From contig NZ_NPKO01000008.1 of assembly GCF_008329605.1 (NCBI RefSeq), forward strand, positions 186,001-250,000: a DNA stretch of 64,000 nucleotides, given 5' to 3'. The notes under the pieces are model-generated. The model was not told the origin of the DNA, made no database searches, and was given only the letters and a program-made list of their open reading frames with translations. Shown here one piece after another: positions 28,183-35,973 of this stretch. Each line of letters opens with the position of its first letter. The first letter of the stretch is position 1. The position numbers and the translations under genes are program-made. This DNA is from Mycolicibacterium sp. P9-64. GTDB lineage: Bacteria > Actinomycetota > Actinomycetes > Mycobacteriales > Mycobacteriaceae.

Positions 28183-29361
28183 GTGAGTGAGCAGCGCAGC
28201 AAGTTAGACGCGTATCGCGCGTACGGACCGGCGACCCGGGCCATCCACGCCGGTTACCGGCCCGATCCCGCGACCGGCGCCGTCAACGCGCCGATCTATG
28301 CCAGCTCGACGTTCGCCCAGGACGGCGTCGGCGGATTGCGCGGCGGCTTCGAGTACGCCCGCACCGGCAACCCGACCCGGGCGGCGCTCGAGGCGTCGCT
28401 CGCCTCGGTCGAGGGCGGCGCTTTCGGCCGCGCCTTCTCCTCGGGCATGGCGGCCACCGACTGCGCGCTGCGGTCCCTGCTGCGGCCCGGCGATCACGTC
28501 GTCATCCCCGACGACGCCTACGGCGGCACGTTCCGGCTCATCGACAAGGTCTTCACGCAGTGGGGGGTCACCCACACGCCTGCGGCGCTGTCCGACCTCG
28601 ATGCCGTCCGCGCAGCGGTCACGTCCAACACCAAGCTGATCTGGGTCGAGACGCCAACCAACCCGCTGCTGTCCATCTCCGACATCGCGGGAATCGTCCA
28701 GGTTGCCTCGGCGTCGGGCGCAAAGGTGTTGGTGGACAACACCTTTGCTTCGCCTGCATTGCAGCAGCCGTTGGCGCTTGGTGCCGACATCGTGCTGCAC
28801 TCGACGACGAAGTACATCGGTGGGCACTCCGACGTCGTGGGCGGCGCGTTGGTGACCAACGACGAGGAACTCGACGACAAGTTCGCGTTCCTGCAGAACG
28901 GCGCGGGCGGGGTGCCAGGCCCGTTCGACGCCTACCTGACGATGCGCGGGCTCAAGACCCTCGTGCTGCGCATGCAACGGCACAGCGAAAACGCCGCCCT
29001 CGTAGCCGAATTCCTCACCGGGCACCCCGCCGTCGCGAGCGTGCTGTACCCAGGGCTGCCCAGCCACCCCAACCACGAGGTGGCCAGGCGGCAGATGTCG
29101 GGCTTTGGCGGCATGGTGTCGGTGCGGCTGGCCGGTGGCCGCGAAGCTGCCCTGCGACTGTGTGCGCGTACCGAGATCTTCATCCTCGCCGAGTCGCTCG
29201 GTGGCGTGGAATCGCTGATCGAGCATCCCGGTTCGATGACGCACGCCTCCACGGCGGGCTCGCAGCTCGAGGTGCCCGACGACCTGGTCCGCCTGTCGGT
29301 GGGCATCGAGGAGGCGGGCGACCTGCTTGCCGACCTCGAGCAGGCGCTACGCCAGGGCTGA
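28183..29361 (+). CDS. metB: Cystathionine gamma-synthase/lyase MetB
   Basis: A 392-residue PLP enzyme of the transsulfuration family. It has GPATRAIHAGYRPDP at the N-terminus, YARTGNPTRAALE near residue 63, the PLP lysine in LHSTTKYIGGHSD near 210 and SLGGVESLIEHP near 335. It makes cystathionine from an acylated homoserine and cysteine, or cleaves cystathionine. GTG 28183 gives the length and start of M. tuberculosis MetB. The stop overlaps the convergent GPP34 gene by 15 bases. Confidence 0.93.
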   Translation: MSEQRSKLDAYRAYGPATRAIHAGYRPDPATGAVNAPIYASSTFAQDGVGGLRGGFEYARTGNPTRAALEASLASVEGGAFGRAFSSGMAATDCALRSLLRPGDHVVIPDDAYGGTFRLIDKVFTQWGVTHTPAALSDLDAVRAAVTSNTKLIWVETPTNPLLSISDIAGIVQVASASGAKVLVDNTFASPALQQPLALGADIVLHSTTKYIGGHSDVVGGALVTNDEELDDKFAFLQNGAGGVPGPFDAYLTMRGLKTLVLRMQRHSENAALVAEFLTGHPAVASVLYPGLPSHPNHEVARRQMSGFGGMVSVRLAGGREAALRLCARTEIFILAESLGGVESLIEHPGSMTHASTAGSQLEVPDDLVRLSVGIEEAGDLLADLEQALRQG

Positions 29362-30009
29362 CCGCACCGCCGATGCGGTGACTGCCAGGTTCATCTCCGG
29401 CATGCCGGTGGGGGACTCGTTCACCCAACTGCCACTGGAGATTTCGCTCGCCCGGGCATGCACCCAGCGCCAGCCGCGGTCGTTGAGGCTGATCAGCGCG
29501 CCCAGCCCGTCCGCGGCATGCAACAACGAGACGATGCCCGCCGTCACGGGCGTCGGCGGACGGCGGTCGAACAACGCCGACAGCAGCTGCGCGCGTGCCC
29601 GTCCCACCCGGTCGCGGTTGGTCAGCGGCCATGCATACGGCGTACGGAATCGCTTGGACTGCAACGGAACCCGATGCACCTGGCCGATCCGCTCCAGGTG
29701 TCCCGCGACCTGCTCCTGGGTGCCCTTGCGCAACTTCGACACCGCCGAGGCCGGCGACAGCGGGCGTCGCTGAAGCAGCTGGAAGGCCGGTTCGGCGACG
29801 GGATCGCCCGACCCGGCGGCAGCCAGTGCCAGCAGCAGCCCTGCCTGCGTGGCGTCACCTGGGACGGCGGGACGGATGCGGCAGGCGTAGGCCAGATCGA
29901 GCAGGACCGCGGCTGTGAGCAGCCGTCCACGACGGTCGCGGTCCAGGGCTGGCTGCGCCGACGCGTTGTCCAGAAGTAGCAGAAAGAGGTCCTCGGCGAT
30001 CTGCGCCAT
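29347..30009 (-). CDS. GPP34 (GOLPH3/VPS74)-family protein
   Basis: A 220-residue mostly helical protein. The start MAQIAEDLFLLLLD and GRLLTAAVLLDLAYA match the GPP34 fold, known from eukaryotic phosphoinositide-binding Golgi proteins and common but unstudied in actinobacteria. The C-terminal segment TAGIVSLLHAADGLG is also typical. No signal peptide or membrane segment is seen, so it is cytosolic or peripheral. It starts 38 bases downstream of greA and may be read from the greA promoter. The function in bacteria is unknown. Confidence 0.75.
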   Translation of the reverse strand: MAQIAEDLFLLLLDNASAQPALDRDRRGRLLTAAVLLDLAYACRIRPAVPGDATQAGLLLALAAAGSGDPVAEPAFQLLQRRPLSPASAVSKLRKGTQEQVAGHLERIGQVHRVPLQSKRFRTPYAWPLTNRDRVGRARAQLLSALFDRRPPTPVTAGIVSLLHAADGLGALISLNDRGWRWVHARASEISSGSWVNESPTGMPEMNLAVTASAVRSALA

Positions 30010-30047
30010 GAAACGGACCGTAGATCAGCTGGCGGTGGTGCCGCCAA

Positions 30048-30536
30048 TCAGGAGTGGTACGGCTCCGCCTTGACCAGCTCGACCTTGACGGTGTTGCCGC
30101 TGGGCACGGTGTACTCGCGGATCTCCTTCTCCTTGGCGCCGATGAGCGCGCTGCCAAGGGGGGAGTTGGGCGAGAAGACCTCGAGCTTGCCGTCGCTGAC
30201 GCCTTCCTGGCGGGTGGCGATCAGGAACGTCTCGGTCTCGCCGTCGTCGTACTTCACCGTGACCACGGAGCCGGGCAGTGCAACGCCGGACTGGGTGGGC
30301 GCCTCGCCGACCTTGGCGTTGTTCAGCAGCTCCTGCAGCTGGCGGATGCGGGCCTCTTGCTGGCCCTGCTCGTCACGCGCAGCGTGGTAGCCGCCGTTCT
30401 CGCGGAGGTCGCCCTCTTCGCGTCGGTCGTTGATCTCCGCGGCGATGACCGGTCGGTTGGCGATCAGGCCGTCGAGCTCCGTCTTCAGCCGATCGTGTGC
30501 TTCCTGGGTGAGCCAGGTGACCTGTGTGTCGGTCAT
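30048..30536 (-). CDS. greA: Transcription elongation factor GreA
   Basis: A 162-residue protein with the N-terminal coiled coil whose tip carries the acidic residues (REEGDLRENGGYHAARDEQ near 40-58) that enter the RNA polymerase channel and stimulate cleavage of backtracked RNA. The C-terminal FKBP-like globule ends SPLGSALIGAKEKEI and following. ATG at 30536 follows CAGGAG. The frame is open upstream but family similarity starts at MTDTQVTWLTQEAHDRL. The position before the DUF4307 gene and mca matches Rv1080c. Confidence 0.96.
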   Translation of the reverse strand: MTDTQVTWLTQEAHDRLKTELDGLIANRPVIAAEINDRREEGDLRENGGYHAARDEQGQQEARIRQLQELLNNAKVGEAPTQSGVALPGSVVTVKYDDGETETFLIATRQEGVSDGKLEVFSPNSPLGSALIGAKEKEIREYTVPSGNTVKVELVKAEPYHS

Positions 30537-30742
30537 GTCGCGCTCCTGTCGTTCGTCTCGCGCTGTTGGCGTAAGAAAGTTCCCCAATGCCGCGATCGCA
30601 AGCGCATACCCGCGCGTTAAAGCAGCAATACACGGCTCCATCCAGGAACCGTGTATCCGACCATGCTACCACCGCCAGGTCAGCCGATCTTTACGTATTG
30701 GCTTTTCGATGTTCGTTCCGTGGACGCTCCAGCGGCGGTTGA

Positions 30743-31165
30743 TCAGGGCGCGACGAGGTACGCCGGAACGTCGGTTCCGCAGCCGTAGACGTCACCCATC
30801 ACGGGCCGCTGACCGGTCTTCACGATGGCCGTGACCTGCACCGTTGCGTGCGACGACGGCGGCACCAGCACCTCGCGTCGGCCCGTCTCGCCGCCGTCGA
30901 TGGACCGGGCCCGCACGATGCACACGACCGGCTGCGAGGGGTCCTTGCGCGTCACCGAGATGATGACCTCGGCGGTGCCGTCGTCGACCAATCGGTAGCC
31001 GCCCAACTCGCCTTTGACGTCGCTCGTGCCGAGGCGCTGAAAACCCACGATCGCGACCACGACGCCGATGGCCAGAATGAGGACGAAGAGGCCAATCGCC
31101 AGTCGGCGACGGGACCTGCTCGACAGTCTTTGCCGCCCGTAGCGGGCCGCCGGACGCTCGATCAT
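30743..31165 (-). CDS. DUF4307 membrane protein (Rv1081c-like)
   Basis: A 140-residue protein with a short basic cytosolic tail (ERPAARYGRQRLSSRSRRR), one membrane helix (about 24-45) and an extracytoplasmic beta-rich domain with two cysteines (VVCIVRAR and VYGCGTDVP) that may pair. ATG at 31165 begins MIERPAARYG, the DUF4307 family start. It is divergent from mca with a 129-base gap. The 206 bases between it and greA hold no gene. The function is unknown. Confidence 0.83.
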   Translation of the reverse strand: MIERPAARYGRQRLSSRSRRRLAIGLFVLILAIGVVVAIVGFQRLGTSDVKGELGGYRLVDDGTAEVIISVTRKDPSQPVVCIVRARSIDGGETGRREVLVPPSSHATVQVTAIVKTGQRPVMGDVYGCGTDVPAYLVAP

Positions 31166-31294
31166 GTGCGGTGCGTCGCCCCCTCGGATGGGTCTGAGTT
31201 CGGATCCGTCTGCTCGGACTGGAACTATAGGACTACCCGAGACTGTTGGAACGGTCCGTACGAGTCCCGACGAACCAAGATCAGGTAGGTACGA

Positions 31295-32161
31295 GTGAGC
31301 GAACTGCGCTTGATGGCGGTGCACGCCCACCCGGACGACGAGTCCAGCAAGGGTGCTGCAACCACGGCCAAGTACGCGGCGGAAGGCGCCCGCGTGATCG
31401 TCGTGACGGCCACCGGTGGCGAACGCGGGGACATCCTCAACCCGGCGATGGACTTGCCGGAGGTGCACGGCCGGATCCACGAGGTCAGGCGCGACGAGAT
31501 GGCCAAGGCCGCCGAGATCCTCGGTGTCGAGCACACCTGGTTGGGTTTCGTCGATTCCGGGCTGCCCGAGGGCGAACCGCTGCCGCCGCTGCCAGAAGGA
31601 TGCTTCGCGCTGGTGCCGCTGGAGGAGCCGACGGAGGCTCTGGTCCGGCTGATCCGCGAGTTCAGGCCGCACGTGCTGACCACCTACGACGAGAACGGCG
31701 GCTACCCGCATCCCGATCACATCCGCACCCATCAGGTGTCGATCGCGGCATACGAGGCAGCAGGGGACTACCGGCTATACCCGGATGCGGGCGAGCCGTG
31801 GACCGTCTCGAAGCTCTACTACAACCACGGCTTCCTGCGGAAGCGGATGCAGTTGATTCAGGACGAGTTCGCCAAGCACGGCATGCAGGGACCGTTCGAC
31901 AAGTGGCTCAAGCACTTCGATCCCGAGCTCGACGTCTTCGCCCACCGCGTGACCACCCGCATCGAAGCCGCGAAGTACTTCGAGCAGCGTGACGACGCTC
32001 TGCGTGCGCACGCCACCCAGATCGATCCGAAGGGTGACTTCTTCGCCGCGCCGATCGAGTGGCAACAGCGCCTTTGGCCCACCGAGGAGTACGAATTGGC
32101 CCGCTCCCGCGTTCCCGTGACGCTGCCCGAGGACGACCTGTTCGCGGGGATCGACCCGTGA
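31295..32161 (+). CDS. mca: Mycothiol S-conjugate amidase Mca
   Basis: A 288-residue zinc amidase of the LmbE family. Zinc ligands are in AVHAHPDDESSKG (HPDD near residues 12-15) and the later His in YPHPDHIRTHQ near 142. Mca cleaves mycothiol conjugates to a mercapturic acid and GlcN-inositol, detoxifying electrophiles and antibiotics. The longer C-terminal region and DPKGDFFAAPIEWQ separate it from the deacetylase MshB. The start is GTG at 31295; the stop overlaps the next gene (GTGA), which indicates coupled translation. Confidence 0.95.
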   Translation: MSELRLMAVHAHPDDESSKGAATTAKYAAEGARVIVVTATGGERGDILNPAMDLPEVHGRIHEVRRDEMAKAAEILGVEHTWLGFVDSGLPEGEPLPPLPEGCFALVPLEEPTEALVRLIREFRPHVLTTYDENGGYPHPDHIRTHQVSIAAYEAAGDYRLYPDAGEPWTVSKLYYNHGFLRKRMQLIQDEFAKHGMQGPFDKWLKHFDPELDVFAHRVTTRIEAAKYFEQRDDALRAHATQIDPKGDFFAAPIEWQQRLWPTEEYELARSRVPVTLPEDDLFAGIDP

Positions 32162-32445
32162 ACCATTCGCTGGTGCTGATCGCGGGGCTGCTCGCCGACG
32201 AGACCCCCCGCGACACCGGGCCCGACTTCGGCAAGGCCAGCCCGTTCGGTCTCGTCGTCATCGTGATCCTGCTGATCTGCACGTTCCTGCTGGTGTGGTC
32301 GATGAACCGGCATCTGAGGAAGCTGCCGGAGTCGTTCGACCCCGAGCATCCCGAGCCCGACCAAGCCGTCGACGACGGCACGGTGGGCTTGCCGGGCGAC
32401 GCGGCGGCCGACGACGGAACCCCGCGGCGTGAGCCAGGGAGTTAA
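32158..32445 (+). CDS. Small membrane protein (Rv1083-like)
   Basis: A 95-residue protein with GTG start inside the mca stop (GTGA). A polar N-terminus is followed by one strong membrane helix (about 30-50, FGLVVIVILLICTFLLVW) and a charged cytosolic tail (RHLRKLPESFDPEHPEPD) rich in Asp/Glu. The coupling to mca on one side and a 17-base overlap with the DUF255 gene on the other make a three-gene operon, conserved with Rv1082-Rv1084. It may be a membrane partner of either; the role is unknown. Confidence 0.82.
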   Translation: MNHSLVLIAGLLADETPRDTGPDFGKASPFGLVVIVILLICTFLLVWSMNRHLRKLPESFDPEHPEPDQAVDDGTVGLPGDAAADDGTPRREPGS

Positions 32446-34423
32446 CGCCCTCGGGGCGGCCACCAGCCCATACCTGCGCCAGCACGCCGACAACCCGGTG
32501 CACTGGGTCGAGTGGTCCGCCGAGGCGCTCTTGGAGGCAGCCTCGCGTGACGTGCCGATCCTGCTGTCGATCGGCTACGCCGCATGCCACTGGTGTCACG
32601 TGATGGCGCACGAGTCCTTCGAGGACGACGAGGTCGCCGCGGTCATGAACGCGGGGTTCGTCTGCATCAAGGTCGACCGCGAGGAGCGGCCCGACCTCGA
32701 CGCGGTGTACATGAATGCGACCGTCGCGATGACCGGCCAGGGTGGCTGGCCGATGACGTGCTTCCTGACTCCCGACGGCCGGCCGTTCTTCTGCGGCACG
32801 TACTACCCGAAGGCCGGATTCCTGCAGTTGCTCGCCGCGGTGTCGGAGACCTGGCAGAACCGGCGCGCCGAGGTGGAGCAGGCCTCCGACCAGATCGCCG
32901 GGGAGCTGCGGTCGATGGCGTCCGGGTTGCCCGGCGGCGGCCCTGCGCTGGCTCCCGAACTGCTCGACCACGCGGTGGCGGGCGTGCTGGCCGACGAGGA
33001 CATGGTCCGTGGCGGGTTCGGCCGCGCACCGAAGTTCCCGCCGTCGGCGCTGCTGGAGGCGTTGCTGCGCAGCTGGGAGCGGACCGGGCTGGCGTTGGAC
33101 GCGGTGGAGCGGACCTGCACGGCGATGGCGCGTGGAGGCATCTACGACCAGTTGGCCGGTGGCTTCGCGCGATACAGCGTCGACCCGTCGTGGGTGGTGC
33201 CGCACTTCGAGAAGATGCTCTACGACAACGCGTTGCTGCTGCGGGTGTACGCGCATTGGGCGCGTCGGACCGGAAATCCATTGGCGCGCAAGGTAGCCGG
33301 TGAGGCGGCGCGGTTCATCATCGACGACCTCGGTGCGGGCGGCATGTTCACCTCGTCGCTGGATGCCGACACCTCCGGGGTGGAGGGCTTGACGTACGTC
33401 TGGACCCCTGCGCAATTGCGCGAAGTACTCGGCGACGACGACGGGCGTTGGGCCGCAGAGCTATTCAACGTGACGGACGCCGGTACCTTCGAGCACGGTA
33501 GCTCGGTGCTGCAGCTGCCGGTCGACCCCATTGACGATGATCGGTTCGCCCGGGTGCGTTTGGCGTTGACGGTTGCCCGTGTTGCTCGGCCGCAGCCGGG
33601 GCGCGACGACAAGGTGGTGACGGCGTGGAACGGCTTCGCGATCACCGCGCTGGCCGAGGCGTCGGTGGCCTTGAACTCTGCTGAATTGCTCGGCGCGGCA
33701 ACGGCATGTGCTCGTTTGATCGTGGATCTGCACTTGGTGGACGGTCGGCTGCGGCGGGCCAGCCTCGGCGGTCGGGTCGGCGATAGCGCCGCCATCCTCG
33801 AAGATCACGCCGCCTTGGCGACGGCACTGCTGACGCTATTCCAGGTCACCGGCGATCGGCAGTGGCTCGCTTCTGCGTTGTCGCTCTTGGACATTGCGCT
33901 GGACCACTTCACCGATCCCGAGCGTGAGGGACGGTGGTTCGACACCGCCGACGATGCCGAACAGCTGATGCTGCGGCCGTCGGACCCCGTCGACGGTGCG
34001 ACGCCGTCGGGGGCGGCGCTCGTGGCCGAGGCACTCCAACTGGCCGCGCATCTGGCCCCGGCCCCGCACGCCGATCGGTATGCCGCCGCCGCGTCGGCAG
34101 CGTTGGCGGCGGCGACGCCGATCCTGGCCAAGCAGCCACGTTCGGGAGGTCATTGGCTGGCCGTCGCCGAGGCGGCGGTGCGCGGGCCGATCCAGATCGC
34201 GGTGGCCACTGACTCTCCGGATTCGGAGTTGTTGGCGGCGGCGCGGGCGTTGGCGCCGGGCGGCGCCGTCGTGGTCGGAGGCGCGGTGGACTCGTCGGAA
34301 TTGCTCATCGGGCGCAACCGAATCGGTGGGCGCGACGCCGCGTACGTGTGCCGTGGACGGGTGTGCGATCTGCCCGTCACGACCGCCGAGGAACTCGCTA
34401 CCGCGCTGGGCGCGGCCGTGTAG
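32429..34423 (+). CDS. DUF255 thioredoxin-domain protein (Rv1084-like)
   Basis: A 664-residue protein. The N-terminal 160 residues are a DUF255 thioredoxin fold with CHWCH (ACHWCHVMAHESFED near residue 53) in place of the classic CxxC. The remainder is an alpha/alpha-barrel related to N-acylglucosamine epimerases and glycosidases (KVVTAWNGFAI near 400). Homologues are widespread (spermatogenesis-associated protein 20 family), with no settled function. The start is GTG at 32429. It is the third gene of the mca operon. Its TAG stop is part of the predicted -10 of the KSI gene. Confidence 0.88.
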   Translation: MSQGVNALGAATSPYLRQHADNPVHWVEWSAEALLEAASRDVPILLSIGYAACHWCHVMAHESFEDDEVAAVMNAGFVCIKVDREERPDLDAVYMNATVAMTGQGGWPMTCFLTPDGRPFFCGTYYPKAGFLQLLAAVSETWQNRRAEVEQASDQIAGELRSMASGLPGGGPALAPELLDHAVAGVLADEDMVRGGFGRAPKFPPSALLEALLRSWERTGLALDAVERTCTAMARGGIYDQLAGGFARYSVDPSWVVPHFEKMLYDNALLLRVYAHWARRTGNPLARKVAGEAARFIIDDLGAGGMFTSSLDADTSGVEGLTYVWTPAQLREVLGDDDGRWAAELFNVTDAGTFEHGSSVLQLPVDPIDDDRFARVRLALTVARVARPQPGRDDKVVTAWNGFAITALAEASVALNSAELLGAATACARLIVDLHLVDGRLRRASLGGRVGDSAAILEDHAALATALLTLFQVTGDRQWLASALSLLDIALDHFTDPEREGRWFDTADDAEQLMLRPSDPVDGATPSGAALVAEALQLAAHLAPAPHADRYAAAASAALAAATPILAKQPRSGGHWLAVAEAAVRGPIQIAVATDSPDSELLAAARALAPGGAVVVGGAVDSSELLIGRNRIGGRDAAYVCRGRVCDLPVTTAEELATALGAAV

Positions 34424-34426
34424 CGT
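34421..34426 (+). promoter_or_regulatory. -10 element for leaderless KSI mRNA
   Basis: TAGCGT with seven bases to ATG 34434. TAG is the stop codon of the DUF255 gene. The spacing supports the ATG over GTG 34425 as the KSI start. Confidence 0.45.
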
Positions 34427-34433
34427 GCGGCTC

Positions 34434-34808
34434 ATGCCGAGCGCCGAGCTGATCACGCAGACCGTCAACCGCTACCTAGAGCTGGTCTCCACCGGCACCG
34501 CCGCCGACATTGCGGAGCTGTACACCGACGACGCCACGGTCGAAGATCCGGTCGGAGGCGGAGAGACCCACATCGGCCGGCAGGCCATCCTGGGCTTCTA
34601 CAAGACGATCGAAAATGCCGGTCGCGAAGCGGAGCTGCTTGCGCTGCGAATCGGCGGCCACGAGGCGGCATTCATGTTCGCGCTGACCGTCACCGTGGGC
34701 GACGCCAAGATGCGGATCGAGCCCATGGACGTGATGGTGTTCGACGACGAAGGCAAGATCACCGCGATGAAGGCCTACTGGGGACCGGAGAACGTCATCC
34801 AGCTCTGA
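34434..34808 (+). CDS. Ketosteroid isomerase (delta5-3-ketosteroid isomerase)
   Basis: A 124-residue SnoaL/NTF2-fold protein. Counting from ATG 34434, Tyr14 (VNRYLELV), Asp38 (TVEDP) and Asp99 (PMDVMVF) fall exactly at the catalytic numbers of Comamonas testosteroni ketosteroid isomerase, which is 125 residues. DDATVEDP and the C-terminal KITAMKAYWGPENV also match true KSIs rather than generic SnoaL proteins. It should move the steroid double bond from delta-5 to delta-4 by acid-base catalysis. The predicted -10 overlaps the stop of the upstream gene, so expression may be independent of the mca operon. Confidence 0.85.
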   Translation: MPSAELITQTVNRYLELVSTGTAADIAELYTDDATVEDPVGGGETHIGRQAILGFYKTIENAGREAELLALRIGGHEAAFMFALTVTVGDAKMRIEPMDVMVFDDEGKITAMKAYWGPENVIQL

Positions 34809-35016
34809 GGGTTCTTTGGCGCCTCTGGTCGGCCGCCTTTGGAATTTCGTGCATTCGCGCTGGTGGGGGCTCGGGTAGCATTTGCTGCACGAACTGTGGA
34901 GGGGATGCCGATATGCGCCGCCGTGCCTATCCGTTTGCGGGTTGGTGCTGCTCGCGTGTTTCTGGAGGTAGTGGAGCGGCGTTCTTTCTGCGAATTGATG
35001 GGTTCAGGGAACTCTG

Positions 35017-35088
35017 ATGACGCAGGTTGAAAGTTTGCTAAAGACGGCGGCGGCGGTGCTTCGTTCGGCGGTGGGGGCGCGTAGATGA
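35017..35088 (+). CDS. 23-residue leader ORF coupled to the EspJ-like gene
   Basis: A short ORF (MTQVESLLKTAAAVLRSAVG and three more residues) with an AGGGA ribosome site six bases before its ATG. Its TGA overlaps the ATG of the EspJ-like gene (ATGA), whose own upstream sequence has no good ribosome site. It reads as an amphipathic helix. It may be a translational-coupling leader or the remnant of a larger gene. It is too short for family assignment. Confidence 0.45.
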   Translation: MTQVESLLKTAAAVLRSAVGARR

Positions 35089-35942
35089 CCGAGTTGAGAG
35101 TCGATCCAGCAGAGCTGACGTCCGGGGCGACGGGCCTGCAAGAGGCTGCCAACGGCATTCCGGAGCCGCTGGCACCGTTCACGTCGACGGGCACGGACGC
35201 GTTGTCGTCCATCCTCAACACGCTCACGCAGTCGAAGGAGGCGCCGCTTGCCGGCATGCCGGCGACCAAGGCCGACGCGCTGGCGAACGTGGACAAGATC
35301 CTGAAAGCTGCGGGAATCTACGAGCAGACCGATCAGCAGATCGCGGACAAGATCCGCGCCGCGACCGAGGGTCTGGACCCTGCCGCGGGTGGTACTCCCG
35401 GTGGTGGGGGCGGCGCGCCAGCTGGTGGTGGTGGGGCCCCAGCGGCGGCCGGTGCGAGCCCAGTGGCCGGTGCCGGGTCCGCGGGCGCCGGCGGTGCGGG
35501 CGCTGCTGGTGGTGGCGCGGATCAGATGCAGCAGATGATGAGCATGCCGATGCAGATGGGACAGCAGGCGGCACAGATGGCCCAGCAGGTGCCGCAGGCG
35601 GTCATGCAGGGCGTTCAGGGCGCGGTGCAGCAAGTCAGTCAGCTGGCCGGGCAATTCGGGAAGGGCGGCGACTCCAAGGCCGACAGCTCGAAGGGCGACG
35701 GCGAGGAGCATCAGCCGGTACCGGCAGAAGACGAGAAGACGGACGAGCAGGAGAAGGGGCGCCACGCTGCGCCCGAGGGCGCCGCGGCCGGGACGAACAA
35801 TGCCGAGCGCGCGCCTGAGTCGGGTCAGCCGAAGCATGCTGCTCCGGCGCCGCCAGCTCCGCCGGCCGAGGCCGCGCCGGTTCCGCCGACCGGAGCCGCG
35901 CCTGGACGGTCGGCCAACTCCGATCCTGGAATTGTGTTGTGA
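35085..35942 (+). CDS. EspJ-like ESX secretion-associated protein
   Basis: A 285-residue protein. Residues 1-95 form the helical EspC/DUF2580 domain (MTELRVDPAELTSGATGLQ through QQIADKIRAATEG) ending in a YxxxD type VII secretion signal (Tyr79-EQT-Asp83). Next come a Gly/Ala-rich linker, a Met/Gln-rich segment (residues 145-185) and a charged Pro/Ala tail. Length, domain order and the tail resemble EspJ (Rv3878) of the M. tuberculosis ESX-1 locus, where espJ is next to espK. Here it is far from the flanking genes of any ESX locus. It is probably exported or associated with the secretion machine. Confidence 0.77.
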   Translation: MTELRVDPAELTSGATGLQEAANGIPEPLAPFTSTGTDALSSILNTLTQSKEAPLAGMPATKADALANVDKILKAAGIYEQTDQQIADKIRAATEGLDPAAGGTPGGGGGAPAGGGGAPAAAGASPVAGAGSAGAGGAGAAGGGADQMQQMMSMPMQMGQQAAQMAQQVPQAVMQGVQGAVQQVSQLAGQFGKGGDSKADSSKGDGEEHQPVPAEDEKTDEQEKGRHAAPEGAAAGTNNAERAPESGQPKHAAPAPPAPPAEAAPVPPTGAAPGRSANSDPGIVL

Positions 35943-35973
35943 CCGTGGGTTTTTCTGACACGAAGGTGTGCCG

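Noticed and set aside
34425..34427. GTG 34425 as the KSI start
   Set aside because: It would lie inside the predicted -10 element and shift the catalytic residues from their canonical numbers; ATG 34434 fits both.
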